Shown in pieces: positions 33,961-46,055 of a DNA stretch of 64,000 nucleotides. The translations under genes and the position numbers were made by a program. This DNA comes from Siderastrea radians (Eukaryota; Cnidaria; Anthozoa; Scleractinia; Rhizangiidae). The notes under the pieces are model-generated. The model saw only the letters and a list, made by a program, of their open reading frames with translations. It ran no database searches and was not told the origin of the DNA. Location: NCBI GenBank assembly GCA_964017195.1, contig OZ024895.1, positions 30,350,875 through 30,414,874 of the forward strand, in the 5' to 3' direction. Numbering within the stretch: the stretch's first letter is position 1; every line of letters begins with the position of its first letter.

Positions 33961-36654
33961 AATACGTTCTTGGAAGGAAGACTTGTAACAGTTCATCATG
34001 AAAAGGAGAAGGATTGCTTCAATCTCGATGGCGCACATAAAAGATATTGGAGAGCTTGAAGGCAAGAAATCCTTGTTCGAGGATATACTTGTTTTTTTTT
34101 TCCAAAGCTAAGGAGATCTGGAAAGAACCCGGCGACTTTTGTTTAGATTTTCAAGTCCTTCTTTCATTTCAGTAGTAAAGTAAATTACAGATTTGATTGT
34201 GAATTTACATTGCAAAAATTGTTTAAACACGAAGACGGGCTATAAAAGGAGAGGTACCTAAGGTACCTCGAGATCATTTGTCAATCAACCTCGCTAGCCT
34301 ACAGACGTGAAAGCGGTGCACAGTGAGAAGCTCACAAAATAAATTCATACACACACTTTATGTGAAGTTTTATATAAGAACAACTAAATTATTTTAAGAA
34401 TAAATTGGCCAAATTTTATATCTGGATCTACCTTTTTGGTTCTTTGTCAAAAAAAAAAAAACCTTGCCTTTTGTGAGACACGGCAGCACGCGAAATCGTC
34501 GTAGAGGAATTCAAATTATAAACGATTACGCCACGAGCGTAGTCTGGAGACAGGAGCTTTTTGAGTCAGATAGTTTCTTTGTCGATTTGAGAATATTATT
34601 CTACTGGACTTTTAAAGTGTTCACGTCAGTATTTCTTGCAGACTAAACCATATGCATGATCTCAACAAATCTACCTCTTGTTTGACTTGTGCGCCTTTTC
34701 ATAACATTACGAGCTAAGCAACTTGATTCCCTTTTAGCGTAGGTCATGTCATCGTATTTCCCTGTACATTTGAAACTCAAATATGTTTACTTGGTAGCTA
34801 GCCAATAAATCAAATCATATTTGTCGCGAAAACTCACGGGTGAAACAACACTATAATGCAACCATTTGGGAGCTAAAAGACTCGAACGTGCTACACCACG
34901 ATATAAGCTGTCAAGCACTATGCTGCTAAACACGAGCATGCAATTCAGAGTACATATTTCAACATAAAATTAAAGCGATTTGCAATGTTTTACCTCAATT
35001 ATAATATAGAAATCCACCTCAAAGAACCCCGGTCTGTGCAATTCAGATACAAGTCGAGTATCGCCGCAATATAAAACAGTCGGCCGGTAAAGCACGTCCG
35101 TGTCGAACAACTGGAGCCGTTCACAATGGCGCGTTGTATCCCGGGGTTGTATAGAACACATAACACTTCCCACACTTATGAATGTAGCATCACTTTTATT
35201 GGGAGCTACGCAATGTTGTTAGACGAAAAAAAAGTAGTGTGCAAATATCCTGCTTGTACAACTGAGCCCGGAATCGCCAGTTTTCTCTTCATGGGTCAAA
35301 ATGCAAGGCACGCGACATCTGTTTGTGTGAATACATTCCACCCATGGCGTTCACCTCCAGGTACATTTCGTGGTACACAAGAAGGCATCTTAGGTTTTTC
35401 TCAGAAGAATCAGCCGTAACAATATCGACAGTCAAAGGTAAATGGACGATAAACTCTCGAAGCAAAAGCAATGCATTCAAAGCGCCTTGATTCGAAGCAA
35501 AAGCTGACTAATGAAACGGCCAAACGCCCCCATGAATCTAACAGTGAACATTTCTTTCACTGAATCCACATAGTCATTTATTAACCATTAAACCAAAGTT
35601 TGGCAAGAGCATGCTGTGATAGGAAAGTCCACAAGCCATGCATTTTGAAGGCTCAGAGAGGCTTCATCCGACTGAGAGGAGTCTGTGTGCCATCGTGCCT
35701 CATCTCGCGATTGGGAGAGCCGTTACGAGCGCGAAATTCAAATTTCGTACGCTAAAATATTATATTTGAGCTAAGGAAGAGTCGTCCCTGCTGTTACTTT
35801 TAATTTTGTCTCACAAAGTAAGTAGATTATAATCGAAATTCAACAGCTGTAGGTAGCATTTGACCTGTTTTTGGAATAACGAATTTTCCCCCGTTCCTCG
35901 CGTAATCCGCCATCTTTGATTCTAAGTCGTTGAAGCAGTGATTTCGTGACAAAGAGGGGGAGGAGCTATCCCTTTTATAGCGCGTCTTCGTGTTTAATTG
36001 AGCGACTTTACATGTTTAGTAAATTACGATAATTTTCTTGAAATGTTTCAAAAACTTGTTTAAAATATTTGTGAAATTACCTTGTAGTTCCCGTTTGTTG
36101 GCTTACGAGTAACTTCACTCGAGGGGAGAATTGAATGCAGTTTGCTTTCCTAGGCAAACAAGTGCCTCGTATGTGAATGACATTTCATGTTTTTGAAGGT
36201 TTCTTGTCCCTTTTTCTGTGTTTATTCATTAAAGGAATTTTCATTAGTGAGCAATCTGATATATATGCGCAATTTTCTTTTGAACTTTAGTGCGTAATTT
36301 TCAATATTTTTTTGAGCAATTCTAGTCAGTACTGTATTTTATTCAAAAAGTAGAAATCGTGACTATTCTAGATTGAGTCTGTGTTGTTTTTTTCAATCTA
36401 GGTTGTTTTTCTTCGGCACCGCATATTGGGTTGTTTTGACTAATTCGCAATTTAGTATTCAACACCTGAAGAGTGGCTCTGTCGTCAATATTTTTTATTA
36501 AGTTTATGGTCTTAGTGTGAAGCTCCATATGTTTTTTTTAGCTGTGGAATATTTTAATGACATTTCTGTCTCAATTTAGCGACTAAACTTAGAATCGCCG
36601 TTTCAGTGAGTGAGTTCAGTGTGGCATGTTTTCGTGTTCGTTTTGTTATTAACA
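33961..36654. other. Inserted DNA inside the unit A upstream region; no gene recognised
   Basis: This stretch has no counterpart in other array units, so it was probably inserted. Open frames at 34464-34646 and 35126-35419 show no family motif. A short GGTACCTAAGGTACC palindrome lies near 34250. Confidence 0.35.
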
Positions 36655-37340
36655 GGCAAGCCATTTCAGTGTGTCTTTTGTTACAGATCGAAATGAAATC
36701 TTTATTTAAGTAACTATAAGCAAAGCATTTCTCGGTTTAAGTCTATTTTGTCTATAATGAGACTCTAAAAGCTTCCTAAAGTTAGTTCAGGGTGTGTTCT
36801 TGAAAGCGCGCGATTAATACTTCGCGGGTGAAAAACTTGTGTCATTTTCCCTTGATAATTATACGTGTGCTTGAAAGTTTCCGAAAACATTTTTTGGGTA
36901 ATGTTTTGTCAGTAAACGGTTTGATGCCGGGAAAATATTATTTATTTTAGCAAAATAGATTTCAAGAAATGTTTCATGGCTCACAGAATTAAACAGCCAG
37001 AGAGATGCATTGGAATCAGTGAGAAATGCGTATTTGCAGGGAAAAGTCTGTTGAGTCGCTACCGGGAGCAACTTAAGTGGGGTTTTTTTTAGCAATTGTA
37101 GTTTCACAAGTACTCTTCTTGAACTTAATTAGATAGCTTTCAAATGAACGCTACAAGAAGAGCTGTCGGTGAAAGTTGTGCTGAAGTCTTCTTTTGAAGA
37201 AAAATAAGCCAAGCCACAGTTTCCTCAGTGGTCCGCATGTTTTCCCTTGCTGTTTTTCACCTCTTGGCGAATAACTGTACAACTAAAATTTAATGTATTT
37301 TATGGGCCAACAAGCATGAAAGAGAGATGTGGAGCTTGGC
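36655..37340 (+). repeat. Repeat family 3, copy 1 (inverted partner at 62875-63560)
   Basis: Shared words include GCCATTTCAG, AGCTTCCTAAA, GATTAATACTTCGCGGG, CAGCCAGAGAGATGCAT and GTCGCTACCGGGAGC. Both copies keep a similar short frame (KQPERCIGISEK..F, then SRYRE.LK). That could be coding origin or chance conservation. I do not recognise a protein family. Confidence 0.7.
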
Positions 37341-37369
37341 TTTTAGGCTTGGCTCAATCTATATATTAA

Positions 37370-37750
37370 GTCACTTCTAGCATAAGGCAACTTATACTAT
37401 CATTTATCATGCTTGCTATGCCATACAGTGCAATTTGAAGTAATTAGACACCAAAATAATTTATTCCATGCGCCTTTTTTCTCAACATGTCGGTACTTTA
37501 TGTGCTTTATTCGTATCATTATTAGTATTTTCATTACAGTTTTGAACAGGATACTTATTGCCGTTAACCAGGCGTGAAACAGAGCAAAAAAAAGAAACAA
37601 AAGAAAACAGACAAGAAAGCAAGAAAAACAAAATTAACAGTCCCTTGTACCCCTTGTATGCCTTTAAACACATCTGTTCAACCAACATTAGGATTTTCAG
37701 CATTTTTCTCTCATAAAGTTAAAGTAAATTTATTATATACATACTGAGAT
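37370..37750 (-). repeat. Displaced array upstream block
   Basis: Contains the array words ACAGTGCAATTTGAAG, AATTTATTCCATGCGCC, GAACAGGATACTTATTG and ACACATCTGTTCAACCAAC. This is the upstream spacer of unit A, separated from its exon 1 by about 3.6 kb of inserted DNA. Confidence 0.7.
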
Positions 37751-37986
37751 TTACCCACTTAAAAGGCGCGAAATAAATTTTCGTTCACAAGCTGGTCAAA
37801 ATAGCTGAAAGCCAATCAAATGTCGCGTGTCACTTTTTTTACGTCTGAAGAAAGCGATACGTCCATTCAGGTGCCGCGTATCATGTTTTTTGACGTGTGA
37901 GCCGTAACAAGGTGATTCTCATTCAGGCTTTCACTTTTCATGTCTCTCACAAGTGTTGAAGTTAATTTTCTTTTAAGCTTTTGAAC

Positions 37987-38130
37987 ATGAGCAAGAAGAC
38001 ATTTGTTGCCCACGATACTTCGGTTGAGAATTATGTGGAAAGTCTCGAAAGCAAAAACACAAAAGAGAAGACGAAGCGAGATGTGAAATTGCTGGAAGAA
38101 TTTTTGAGAAACGAAAAGAACGACGAGAAA
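37987..38130 (+). pseudogene. Crypton-like tyrosine-recombinase N-terminal fragment
   Basis: From an ATG at 37987 the frame reads to a segment containing ESKNTKEKTKRDVKLLEEFL. This matches the SAM-like N-terminal core-binding pattern (N-T-x-x-K-T-x-x-D-x-x-x-x-x-x-x-F-L) that I associate with cnidarian Crypton-type recombinases. At about 38125-38130 the sequence turns into foldback-element DNA and the frame ends at 38163. The catalytic domain is absent. The assignment rests on remembered pattern only. Confidence 0.5.
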
Positions 38131-39038
38131 AGCTTGCGTTACATATTCACATTTGGCAAATAAATGCTAATATATACAAAGTAATGCGCAAAGCATTCCT
38201 CCGTGGTTTTTACTTTTCATTGTAGTCTACAGTGGAACAAAGAACAAAGAAACCAGATAAAAATCACGAAGCAATGAATTACGCATTACTTTGAATATAT
38301 TAGCATTTACTTGCCAACTGTGAATTTGTAACGCAACCTTTTCCGTCGATTCATACGTCCTTTTTACCGTTAAATCTAAAAGTGTTCCAGTGAATCGATG
38401 TTAATAAGACTGGATACTAAAATTGGTCACATCGTCAAGCATGCGTGTTTAATGTTTTAAAAAAATCCATTGAGCCGTTCTTAAGATTTTTCGCAAAAGC
38501 GCTCAAATTGAAAAATTACCACAAAATTATTACACGAATGATCTTAGAAAAGCAATTCGTTCTCGAGATCGCGGACACTAGTTCCAACAAAACTTTCTAG
38601 GCGTAAAATAGTAAGTAAAAGACACATTTTGAAAGTATTTTCGAGCCATTTCATCAAAGCATTGATTATTTTTCGTCGCATTTACTATTACTATGCAAAA
38701 ACTAAGGTTGAAAATGTTTTTGCGATTTACTTCGAAACAAACATACAGATTTTTTTTTTTGTTCTTGTATATTTTGCTTGCCATATACCCCAGTTTAAGA
38801 TGTTGGTATCTGCTTTCAAAGCAAAGTCTGGATCGCGCAAAATTTCAATTTTAGTGTTTTCGAGGGTCTTTTAATCGTTGTCATGGAAATATCGATTTTC
38901 ACAAAATGTAAAGCGCGCTAAAGTTCAATCCAAAACCAAAAAGTACTCCAAATTTCATGTGATCCGACAAGATAAAGACTGCCTAAGAGCCGATTTTAAA
39001 AGTGAGGTATGGTCCCAAAAAAACTGTATCGAAACACC
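38125..39038. mobile_element. Partial foldback element (left arm mostly missing)
   Basis: Matches the centre and right arm of the 27503-29107 element and ends CTGTATCGAAACACC followed by TTAA at 39039-39042. Only about the last 190 bp of the left arm are present. The left edge joins the Crypton-like frame at a short shared word (GAAAAGCTTGC), suggesting truncation or recombination. Confidence 0.8.
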
Positions 39039-39475
39039 TTAAAACCAAGCTCGAAAGGTCATCCTAGAGGCTGAGCACAGCTTCATAAATTTTTTTTTCG
39101 GGCATCCAACTGAACACATATCTTATCCAGGAGCCGTCTTGCTTGGTTTTTGCAATGTTTCGATGTCCCGTCATTTAACTGTCAAGGCTTCTCAAATCTC
39201 CTTGGATTATTGGCTGTTCGCTTGAATGAACTTGAAACGGCGCGCATTTACAACAACAAAAGAAAACTTAAATGGGTTATCTCCATTGCGTTCGGATGTT
39301 AAAAAATAACATGAACTGCCACTATTACTCTAGTCAAAAATTTATAATGGCATTTCACCGGCATTTTACTGGGATTACCCGAAAGAAAGGATTTGGGGAG
39401 CTTCGAAACACCTGTAAATTTTAATTATTGAAGAAATGTCGCGTAGGTTTTAGCGGCCGCAAAGAAATTCGAGCA

Positions 39476-39891
39476 CTTTGAGGAACACACATTACTTACC
39501 TGATAAAATAGCTTTAAACCAACAACTGCTTCGCTTTAATTTCAAATAATTTTTACATTTCGTTCTCTAACTAGAGACCATCAAGATTGAAAACAAACAC
39601 ACACCAAACACGTTTTAAATTATGGCATAAGTTGTGCGGATGCGAAGTAAGCCTATATAAAGTTAGCCGCTTTGAGGAACGCACTTTGAGGAACACACAT
39701 TACTTACCTGATAAAATAGCTTTAAACCAACAACTGCTTTGCTTTAATTTCAAATAATTTTTACATTTCGTTCTCTAACTAGAGACCATCAAGATTGAAA
39801 ACAAACACACACCAAACACGTTTTAAATTATGGCATAAGTTGTGCGGATGCGAAGTAAGCCTATATAAAGTTAGCCGCTTTGAGGAACGCA
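39476..39891. repeat. 208-bp tandem duplication with TATA box and splice donor
   Basis: Two near-identical copies (39476-39683 and 39684-39891) differ by about one visible base. Each contains GCCTATATAAAG (39651-39662 and 39859-39870), which is a TATA box on either strand. Each also contains a consensus donor TATCAG|GTAAGT on the minus strand. A partial third copy of the donor-proximal part (AAAATAGCTTTAAAC) follows at about 39918-39955. This looks like a duplicated promoter and untranslated first exon, but no coding exon could be tied to it. Confidence 0.6.
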
Positions 39892-39955
39892 AAAAACTGT
39901 TTTCGGAAGCTTTTCGGATAAAATAGCTTTAAACTGACAACTGCTTCACTTAAAA

Positions 39956-41129
39956 GATTATTACTATTGAAACCTTCTAGGACAAGAAAATCGACAATTG
40001 CCCAAAGAGATGGATCCTCGCAGACAAAATTGAAAGCAAGTATTCACCGTAATCTCACTGAAGTGATGTTTGTGCTGTTGCCTTGCGACTGTGCTTTAAC
40101 CTACTGTTATGAATAAACAAACACAAAATAATGGACAGAGAAATCATTTTTGAAAAAGTTTATTCGAAAACCCGTAAGGTCACTTCCAGCCTCGTGGGTC
40201 CGTCCACGCGAGCAAAATCGGCCGAGCATGGCAAAATATTCAAGACTACATCTGCCCCTCTCAAGCAGTGAGCTTCCATTTATGCTTTTCAAGTATAAGT
40301 TACAAAAGAAACAATAACGTCTAAGAACCACATAGGAAATATTTGGCATATTAATACAAGATAACTTAGTGAAAATGCAATGATGCAATATGCAACGATA
40401 AGATACGAACCGCTTTGATAAAGTAGAAATTGGCGCCGTTTGATAGAAAGCGGAGTCCGCGTGAATATGTATATAAAAGAGGTCCGACAAATCCAAAAGC
40501 TTACTAAAAGTATAGACTAACAAATAACACAAACAAAGCTTAACGATAAAATAATAAATAGTGTGATTTGCCGGCCAACTTAACAGAGGGATAGAGAAGG
40601 ATTTACTAACCAAGAGATCGTGCCTTTATCCTAGTAAACTCTGCCCTTTGTACCTGGTACTAACAGGCCCAACGGATTATCACGTGAGCATCATGCCTCG
40701 ATATAAATAACATTATGACAGGTCATAATGTTTGCTTTTAAAGCCAAAAGTAAATGACACATTTCTAATGACATAAATAAAACTTCCATTTTAAAAGGCA
40801 ATTTCTCTTGACCGTAATACTAAAAATCATTTACCTTAAACCTTTCAAAAACTTCACTTACTTGGTTGTTTTTCAGTACAAGGCAAGCTCTCCGTTGTGA
40901 AGAAGACAAACAAACTGAAAGATGAAGTCCTCTGATGGCAGCTTTCGTAACTTGAACTTTTCGCCTTCCACCAGTATTCTTTTGAACTTTTTATTTCCAT
41001 TTACAGATATAACATGTTTTTTCTCAAGTTTAAAACTTCAGTACTGTCGAACAATCGTTTTGCTAAATAAACTTAAGCTTTTTAAAGAAACCTCTTTTTC
41101 GAAAGCGACGATGGTCACGCGATTTCCTG
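39956..41129. other. No gene supported
   Basis: A 168-codon minus frame (40107-40613) and an opposing 46-codon plus frame (40131-40271, starting MDREIIFEKV) overlap here. Neither has a recognised motif or partner exon. Confidence 0.3.
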
Positions 41130-41357
41130 CCAAGAAACACGCCGGTTGCCCAAAAGCACCGCGCGATTTCCCGCCAAGAAAAGATGGCATTCTCCACCCC
41201 CCGTCTGGTAGTCTTGGGACTCCCCCACCTTCCCCCAGAGTCTGTACGGGCTGGCGTACGCTGACGTCACAACTAAAATTTCTCAGATCGATAGGTTACC
41301 AAATCTGCTTAGCAATGGAGCTCCGCAAGCGGGCTTTGCCGACGGGCTCCGCTAAAA
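41130..41357 (-). mobile_element. Dispersed repeat family 2, copy 2
   Basis: Inverted, diverged copy of 33727-33960 (TGACGTCAGCGTACG, ACAGACTCTGGGGGAAGG, AGTCCCAAGAC on the minus strand). It borders the point where array DNA resumes. Confidence 0.65.
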
Positions 41358-42341
41358 ACGCTCCTGCTGTGTTGCTATTGATTCGTTTTGTTTTCTAAAC
41401 AAATCTTCAGAAAAAAAGACCACTTTGTCCCTTGTGTGATTTCCACTGTGTTGTACAAAAAGCAGAATCCAAGATATTACTTCATACACAACTTACACAA
41501 AATGCCCTTAGACACATCTGTTCAAACAACAGTAGGATTTCCAGCATCTGTCTCTCAGAAAATAACGCAAAAATCTAGCTAATGGCGGCTAACATAATAA
41601 AATGACCTTGCATCATTCTTTAAAAGTTAGTTTCCTCGTGAACAGGTTCCAGTCTAAGCTGCTGTATGACTGTCATAGTTACTAAAAACGCTCCTATTGT
41701 GCTGCTATTGGTTCATTTTTTTAAACAATTCTTCAGGAAAAAGACCATTTGGAGAAGCTGTATTTCAGCATTGTCATATCCAATTCAACTATGCTTGGCA
41801 GAATATCATTAATAAGGCATTTGGCTATGTATATAATGACATATAATGGATTTGCATCATTCTTTAGTTCGTTTTCTCGTGAACAAGTTCCAGTGTAATT
41901 TGCTGATGACTATCGTGGTTATTAGAAACGCTCCTACTGTGTTGCTATGGATTCATTTTGTTTTCTAAACAATGTTTCAGGAAAAAGACCATTTGGAAAA
42001 GCTGTATTTCTGCATTGTCACGTTGATTTCAACTATGCTTGTAATTCAGTAGTTCATGATTAAGGCATTCGGTTATCGAAATTACCGTAATGAACATTTT
42101 CCAGAAATAAACAAATAAACGAAGACACTGCTTACAGTAATGCGTCAATTTCATCCGAGCCCTTTGAAGTAGAGCAACAAAAAAGCATACAAGGACAGTA
42201 AGGCGTTAATCATAGCAGCGTAACGAGAGTCGGCGTGACAGTTTTTTTTCTTGTTTCTTTGTTTATAATTTCTTTTTTTAATCTTTAACTAGTTAAAAAT
42301 ACCTTTGTTTGCGACTGTTTTGCCGAAATTTCGTAGGCGCA

Positions 42342-42440
42342 CTAATTCTCACTCCTATAATTCTGCCTGCAGGGTGTCACTAATCGGCAGATTGTGTGAC
42401 TGCGAAACCTGCGGAACTTGTGGTACTCCAGGAGCTGAAG
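42342..42440 (-). pseudogene. Cysteine block copy, decayed
   Basis: On the minus strand this reads LEYHKFRRFRSHTICRLVTPC and then a stop. It aligns with 53397-53537, with the first cysteine changed to arginine and a shifted tail. The plus strand also has an open frame here with LCDCETCGTCGTPGAEE. Which strand was ever coding is unresolved, but upstream frames agree better on the minus strand. Confidence 0.35.
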
Positions 42441-42660
42441 AACCTCTTACTCAATTGAATTTCTTGCTGCATTCATCACCTTATTAAAATGATTGCGACT
42501 AATGATTAATCCTTTGACCTGCAGCCCGTACGATTTTTATTTGGCCTAGGCTGCCATTTTGAATGGTTGATGACGTGCTCGATTGCTTAAGACGCGAATC
42601 AAGGAAGTGTAACCCTACATGCATTTTCTTTCGGTTTTACCAGGTTTTGCCAGGTTTTAC

Positions 42661-42691
42661 CAGGCGTGTACGCTTAAATGACTCATTGCTA
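42661..42691 (-). other. Splice-flanked 31-nt block (unit B side)
   Basis: Minus-strand TTCAG before and GTAAAA after. Joined to an exon 1 it would read in frame without a stop (VAMSHLSVHA). Confidence 0.4.
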
Positions 42692-43008
42692 CTGAACGTT
42701 TTGTGCCTATTTTGAAACAGGAAAACTTTTTTCAAGCATATTTCTCTCTTAATTCTGTTTCTGTTTCAGTTGATGGTAGGTTGAAACTCTTGCTCGTTTA
42801 GTATTGAATTTACAGTATTGCAATTACCAAGTTCCTGGTACTGCGTTAGCAGGAGTAAAACGAATTGAATAACGTCAATGTTTTATAGGAGCTATTCCTT
42901 TTTTGCTTTTAATTAGCCAGATCTAGAAGACGCTTTTTTAAGAGAAAAAAAAACGGTAAACTCTGGATCAGTTTAAAAACTATTTACAAAGGCACAACGC
43001 ATAGAGGT

Positions 43009-43037
43009 TTTATTTAACGATAACCTTTCATTTTATT
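43009..43037 (-). terminator. Polyadenylation signals of unit B
   Basis: Two AATAAA hexamers (plus-strand TTTATT at 43009-43014 and 43032-43037), 110-140 bp past the exon 2 stop. Confidence 0.6.
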
Positions 43038-43146
43038 TGCTAAACTATAATGGGAGTTTCAATAGCATGAAAATTGGTGAGCCGAGAAGGTCTGAATTCT
43101 CACATTGTACTAGGGTTTATGAGATGGAACGTTCATGCAGGTAGTT

Positions 43147-43721
43147 TTAAGAGCAGTTGGGTGGACACATTAAAACCAAACAACTTTCTGATGTGTAGGC
43201 TAGGACGCAATAATTAGCACTGCCTCAGAAACAACTTTATTAATAAAGTAAGATGTTTTAGGTTTTATATAATTATGTTCATTTAAGTGTTAAGCGTTTC
43301 TAGGAAATATAACATGTAATCCTCGCTTAGCCAAATAGAGCATTGATTGTGCATGAAAATTTATGTGAATGCGTGCCGTTGTTAACTAGAGCAGACTCCG
43401 CAAGCAACTAGAAGGAAAGCTAATACATAACCTTTTTATGATTTTTTAACGTGCACATTCAATTGTCTTTATAGTCAACATTTGAAATATTTTAATCACG
43501 TTTTTCTGTGATGGAGTCTTCAAAATATATTCCATATTTACTTTAAATCATAGGTAATCAATCATGATTAGTGCATCACAAACAAGCAAAAGAGGTGTAT
43601 TGGCATGCGAGGACTACAAGGAGAAGAAAGAACCTACCATCAGCTCCTGCCTTGAAAACGAGGAACATGGTTACAGCAAAAAAAATAATAATAATAAAAA
43701 ATGAAAGACCTTAGAAGTCAT
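43147..43721 (-). pseudogene. Unit B: four-cysteine peptide gene, exon 1 frameshifted
   Basis: Exon 1 (43638-43721) has a 17-nt AAT-repeat expansion inside the hydrophobic core and is 84 rather than 67 nt, so the leader frame is lost. Exon 2 (43147-43223) is intact: acceptor TTTCTGAG, then SANYCVLAY, TSESCLVLMC, PPNCS and a stop. This copy keeps four cysteines (C-x8-C-x4-C-x3-C), more than the other short exons, and may best preserve the ancestral pattern of the mature peptide. Two AATAAA signals follow. Unless another start is used, the gene is dead in this haplotype. The AAT repeat could also be polymorphic. Confidence 0.7.
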
Positions 43722-45117
43722 GATTTCACCTTGCTAATGCCGCAGTCCACAACAAGTGGTCAACAAAAATTCACACGCTCGAAATAAGAAGCGGTTTGTT
43801 CCCTGCTTAGCTCGCTGCACGGCGCAGAAACAAGCATTAAAACAATTACACTGTTATGCAGACTTCCACGTCAATTAAGCGGTGGGCAAATAAATGAAGG
43901 ATCATTTACCTCGAAAACTTGCAATAAGAAAGAAAAACAAAATAAATAAAATTCGCGAATAAAACGTCAATTTCAATAAAAACAACTTAATAATGTAATA
44001 ACTTAATCATACAATCGAACATATGCCATACAAGTAGACTGCTCATTTTAAGCCTGCAGAGCAATTTAAAGCAATATAACACAACCACAATTTATTTCAT
44101 GCTCCTTTTTTCAACTTTTTGGTACTTCATTTGTGTTATTATTAGTGATTTTTTTTTTCTGTTTTGAACAGGATACTTATTGTCGTTAACCAAGCGTAAA
44201 ACAGAACACAACAAAACAAAACAGACAAGAAAACAGGAGAAAACAAAAGTAACAGTCCCTTGTGCGATTTCCGCCGTGTTGTACAAAAAGCAGAATCCAA
44301 GATACTGTTTAATACAGAGCCTACAGATAAAGCCTTTACGTATACACATCTTATTAAGCAACATTATGTGGGCTACCATGACGTTCTGGCCAACATTAGG
44401 GCGTTCAGCAGTTTTTCTCAAAAACATAAAGAATTTCGCAAAAATCCAGCTAATGGTGGCTAGCATGATACAATGAAACTTGCAACAAGAAAGAAAAACA
44501 AAATAAATAAAATTCGCGAATAAAATGTCACTTCTACGAGAATTTTAATTAATTTCAATAAAAACAACTTAATAATGTAACAACTTAATCATACAATCGA
44601 ACTATGCCATGCAAGTAGACTGCTCATTTTAAGCCTGCAGTGCAATTTAAAGCAATAAAACAATTTGACCTGGGCAGCCATTTTGAATGGTTGATGACGA
44701 GCTCGGTTGCATAAGTAGCGAATCAAATGTATGATGAGAAGGTTTACCGTTTGGCCTTATAAAAATCTGACACAAATTTTAGACAACTGTGACACTGGCA
44801 GCAAAGTAGCGCAACTTAATAAATGACAACTTTAGTCTTCTGTACGACTCAACCGATTATTATTATTGGTTATCGTAGATTACTTTCTTTCTCGCATACA
44901 CGAAAAGCCGCGCACGCTCGCAGTGGCTACAAAAGAATCATTCTTTATCAAGAGTGAATTGCAGAAAATACGATTCATTGTCTTCGACAAGAATGAAACG
45001 TTCACTAAGAAAAGCTTTTTTTATCTGCAGACATTTTCGTAAGAATACGTAGGATTTTACCACAAGAAAGCTCAATGGGCATTTTAACCAGCTGTTCTTA
45101 CCCGACCCATCCCCAGG

Positions 45118-45192
45118 TTAACAAATGTTAGCAGGATCCCGTAAACGTAAGAAAAGCTGTAATTTGAGACAATCACTTTTTTTCTGATCACT
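45118..45192 (-). pseudogene. Candidate spacer exon, interrupted copy
   Basis: After an AATTACAG acceptor the phase-0 frame reads LFLRLRDPANIC and then TAA. The copy at 54110-54200 has CAA at this codon and continues QPGYGSG. Preserved splice context with a single stop suggests an eroded exon. Confidence 0.35.
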
Positions 45193-45566
45193 TTGTGTTT
45201 TTGTAGCACTTGTTTCTTTGAAATTACTTTGGGATGACTGCAGATAAATGAAGCACCTATACATCAAATATACACAGAAGCCAGAAAACCTTTTTGGGAA
45301 GAAACTGCTGGCATGTTTTACTATTCTGTACATACGAAAGTTAGTTGCATACATTTACTAGCAGTTGCCATCTATTCTCACTTACACTTGCTATCTATTT
45401 CCACCGTTTTCTCGCCATTTAAGTGCTTTGTATTTTCTTTTTTCGTTTTAAAGTCCAATATTTTTTCAATATTTTTCTGGATTGTGACCATGTAAAGGAA
45501 GTGTGACCCTACATATAGCCGACTGCAAATTGAAATATAATTCTACCGCATTTTTTTCGGTTTTAC

Positions 45567-45601
45567 CAGGCGTGTACGCTTAAACGACTCATTAATTGCT
45601 A
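45567..45601 (-). other. Splice-flanked 35-nt block (unit C)
   Basis: Minus-strand TTTCAG before and GTAAAA after. Four bases longer than the 31-nt forms (extra AATT-type insert). Joined to exon 1 it reads VAINESFKRTRL. Confidence 0.4.
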
Positions 45602-46055
45602 CTGAAAGTATTTTGCCTGTTTTGAAACAGGAAAATTTTTTCAAGCATATTTCTTTCTCAATTGTGTTTCTGTTTAAGTTTATGGTAGGGTGACATTCTT
45701 GTTTGTTTAATATTGAATTTACAGTATTGCAATTACCAAGGCCCTGGTGCTGCGCAAGCAGGAGTAAAACGAATTGAATAACGTCAACTGTTTTTATAAG
45801 AGCTTTTTATGCGTTTAATATTAGTAGACAGATCTAGACGACACTTTTTTAGGGAAAAAAAACAACAAAGTTGAATTAGTTTAGAAATTTTTTACAAAGG
45901 CACAAGGCATAGACATTTTTTTTTATGGACAACTTTTCATTTTAGCTGCTAAACAAAAATGAAAGTTTTAATAGCATGAAAATTGGTGAGCCGAGAAGGT
46001 CTGAATTCTCACATCGTTATAGTTTTTATGAGATGGAAAGTTCATGAAGGTAGTT

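Noticed and set aside
40107..40613. 168-codon minus-strand open frame
   Set aside because: Among the longest frames in the window, but composition is typical of AT-rich non-coding DNA, no motif or splice partner is seen, and an opposing frame overlaps it.
42305..42487. Plus-strand frame with CDCETCGTCGTPG
   Set aside because: Cysteine spacing is attractive. But the upstream frames of the two copies (42.4 and 53.5 kb) do not match on this strand, while the minus strand agrees with the array genes.
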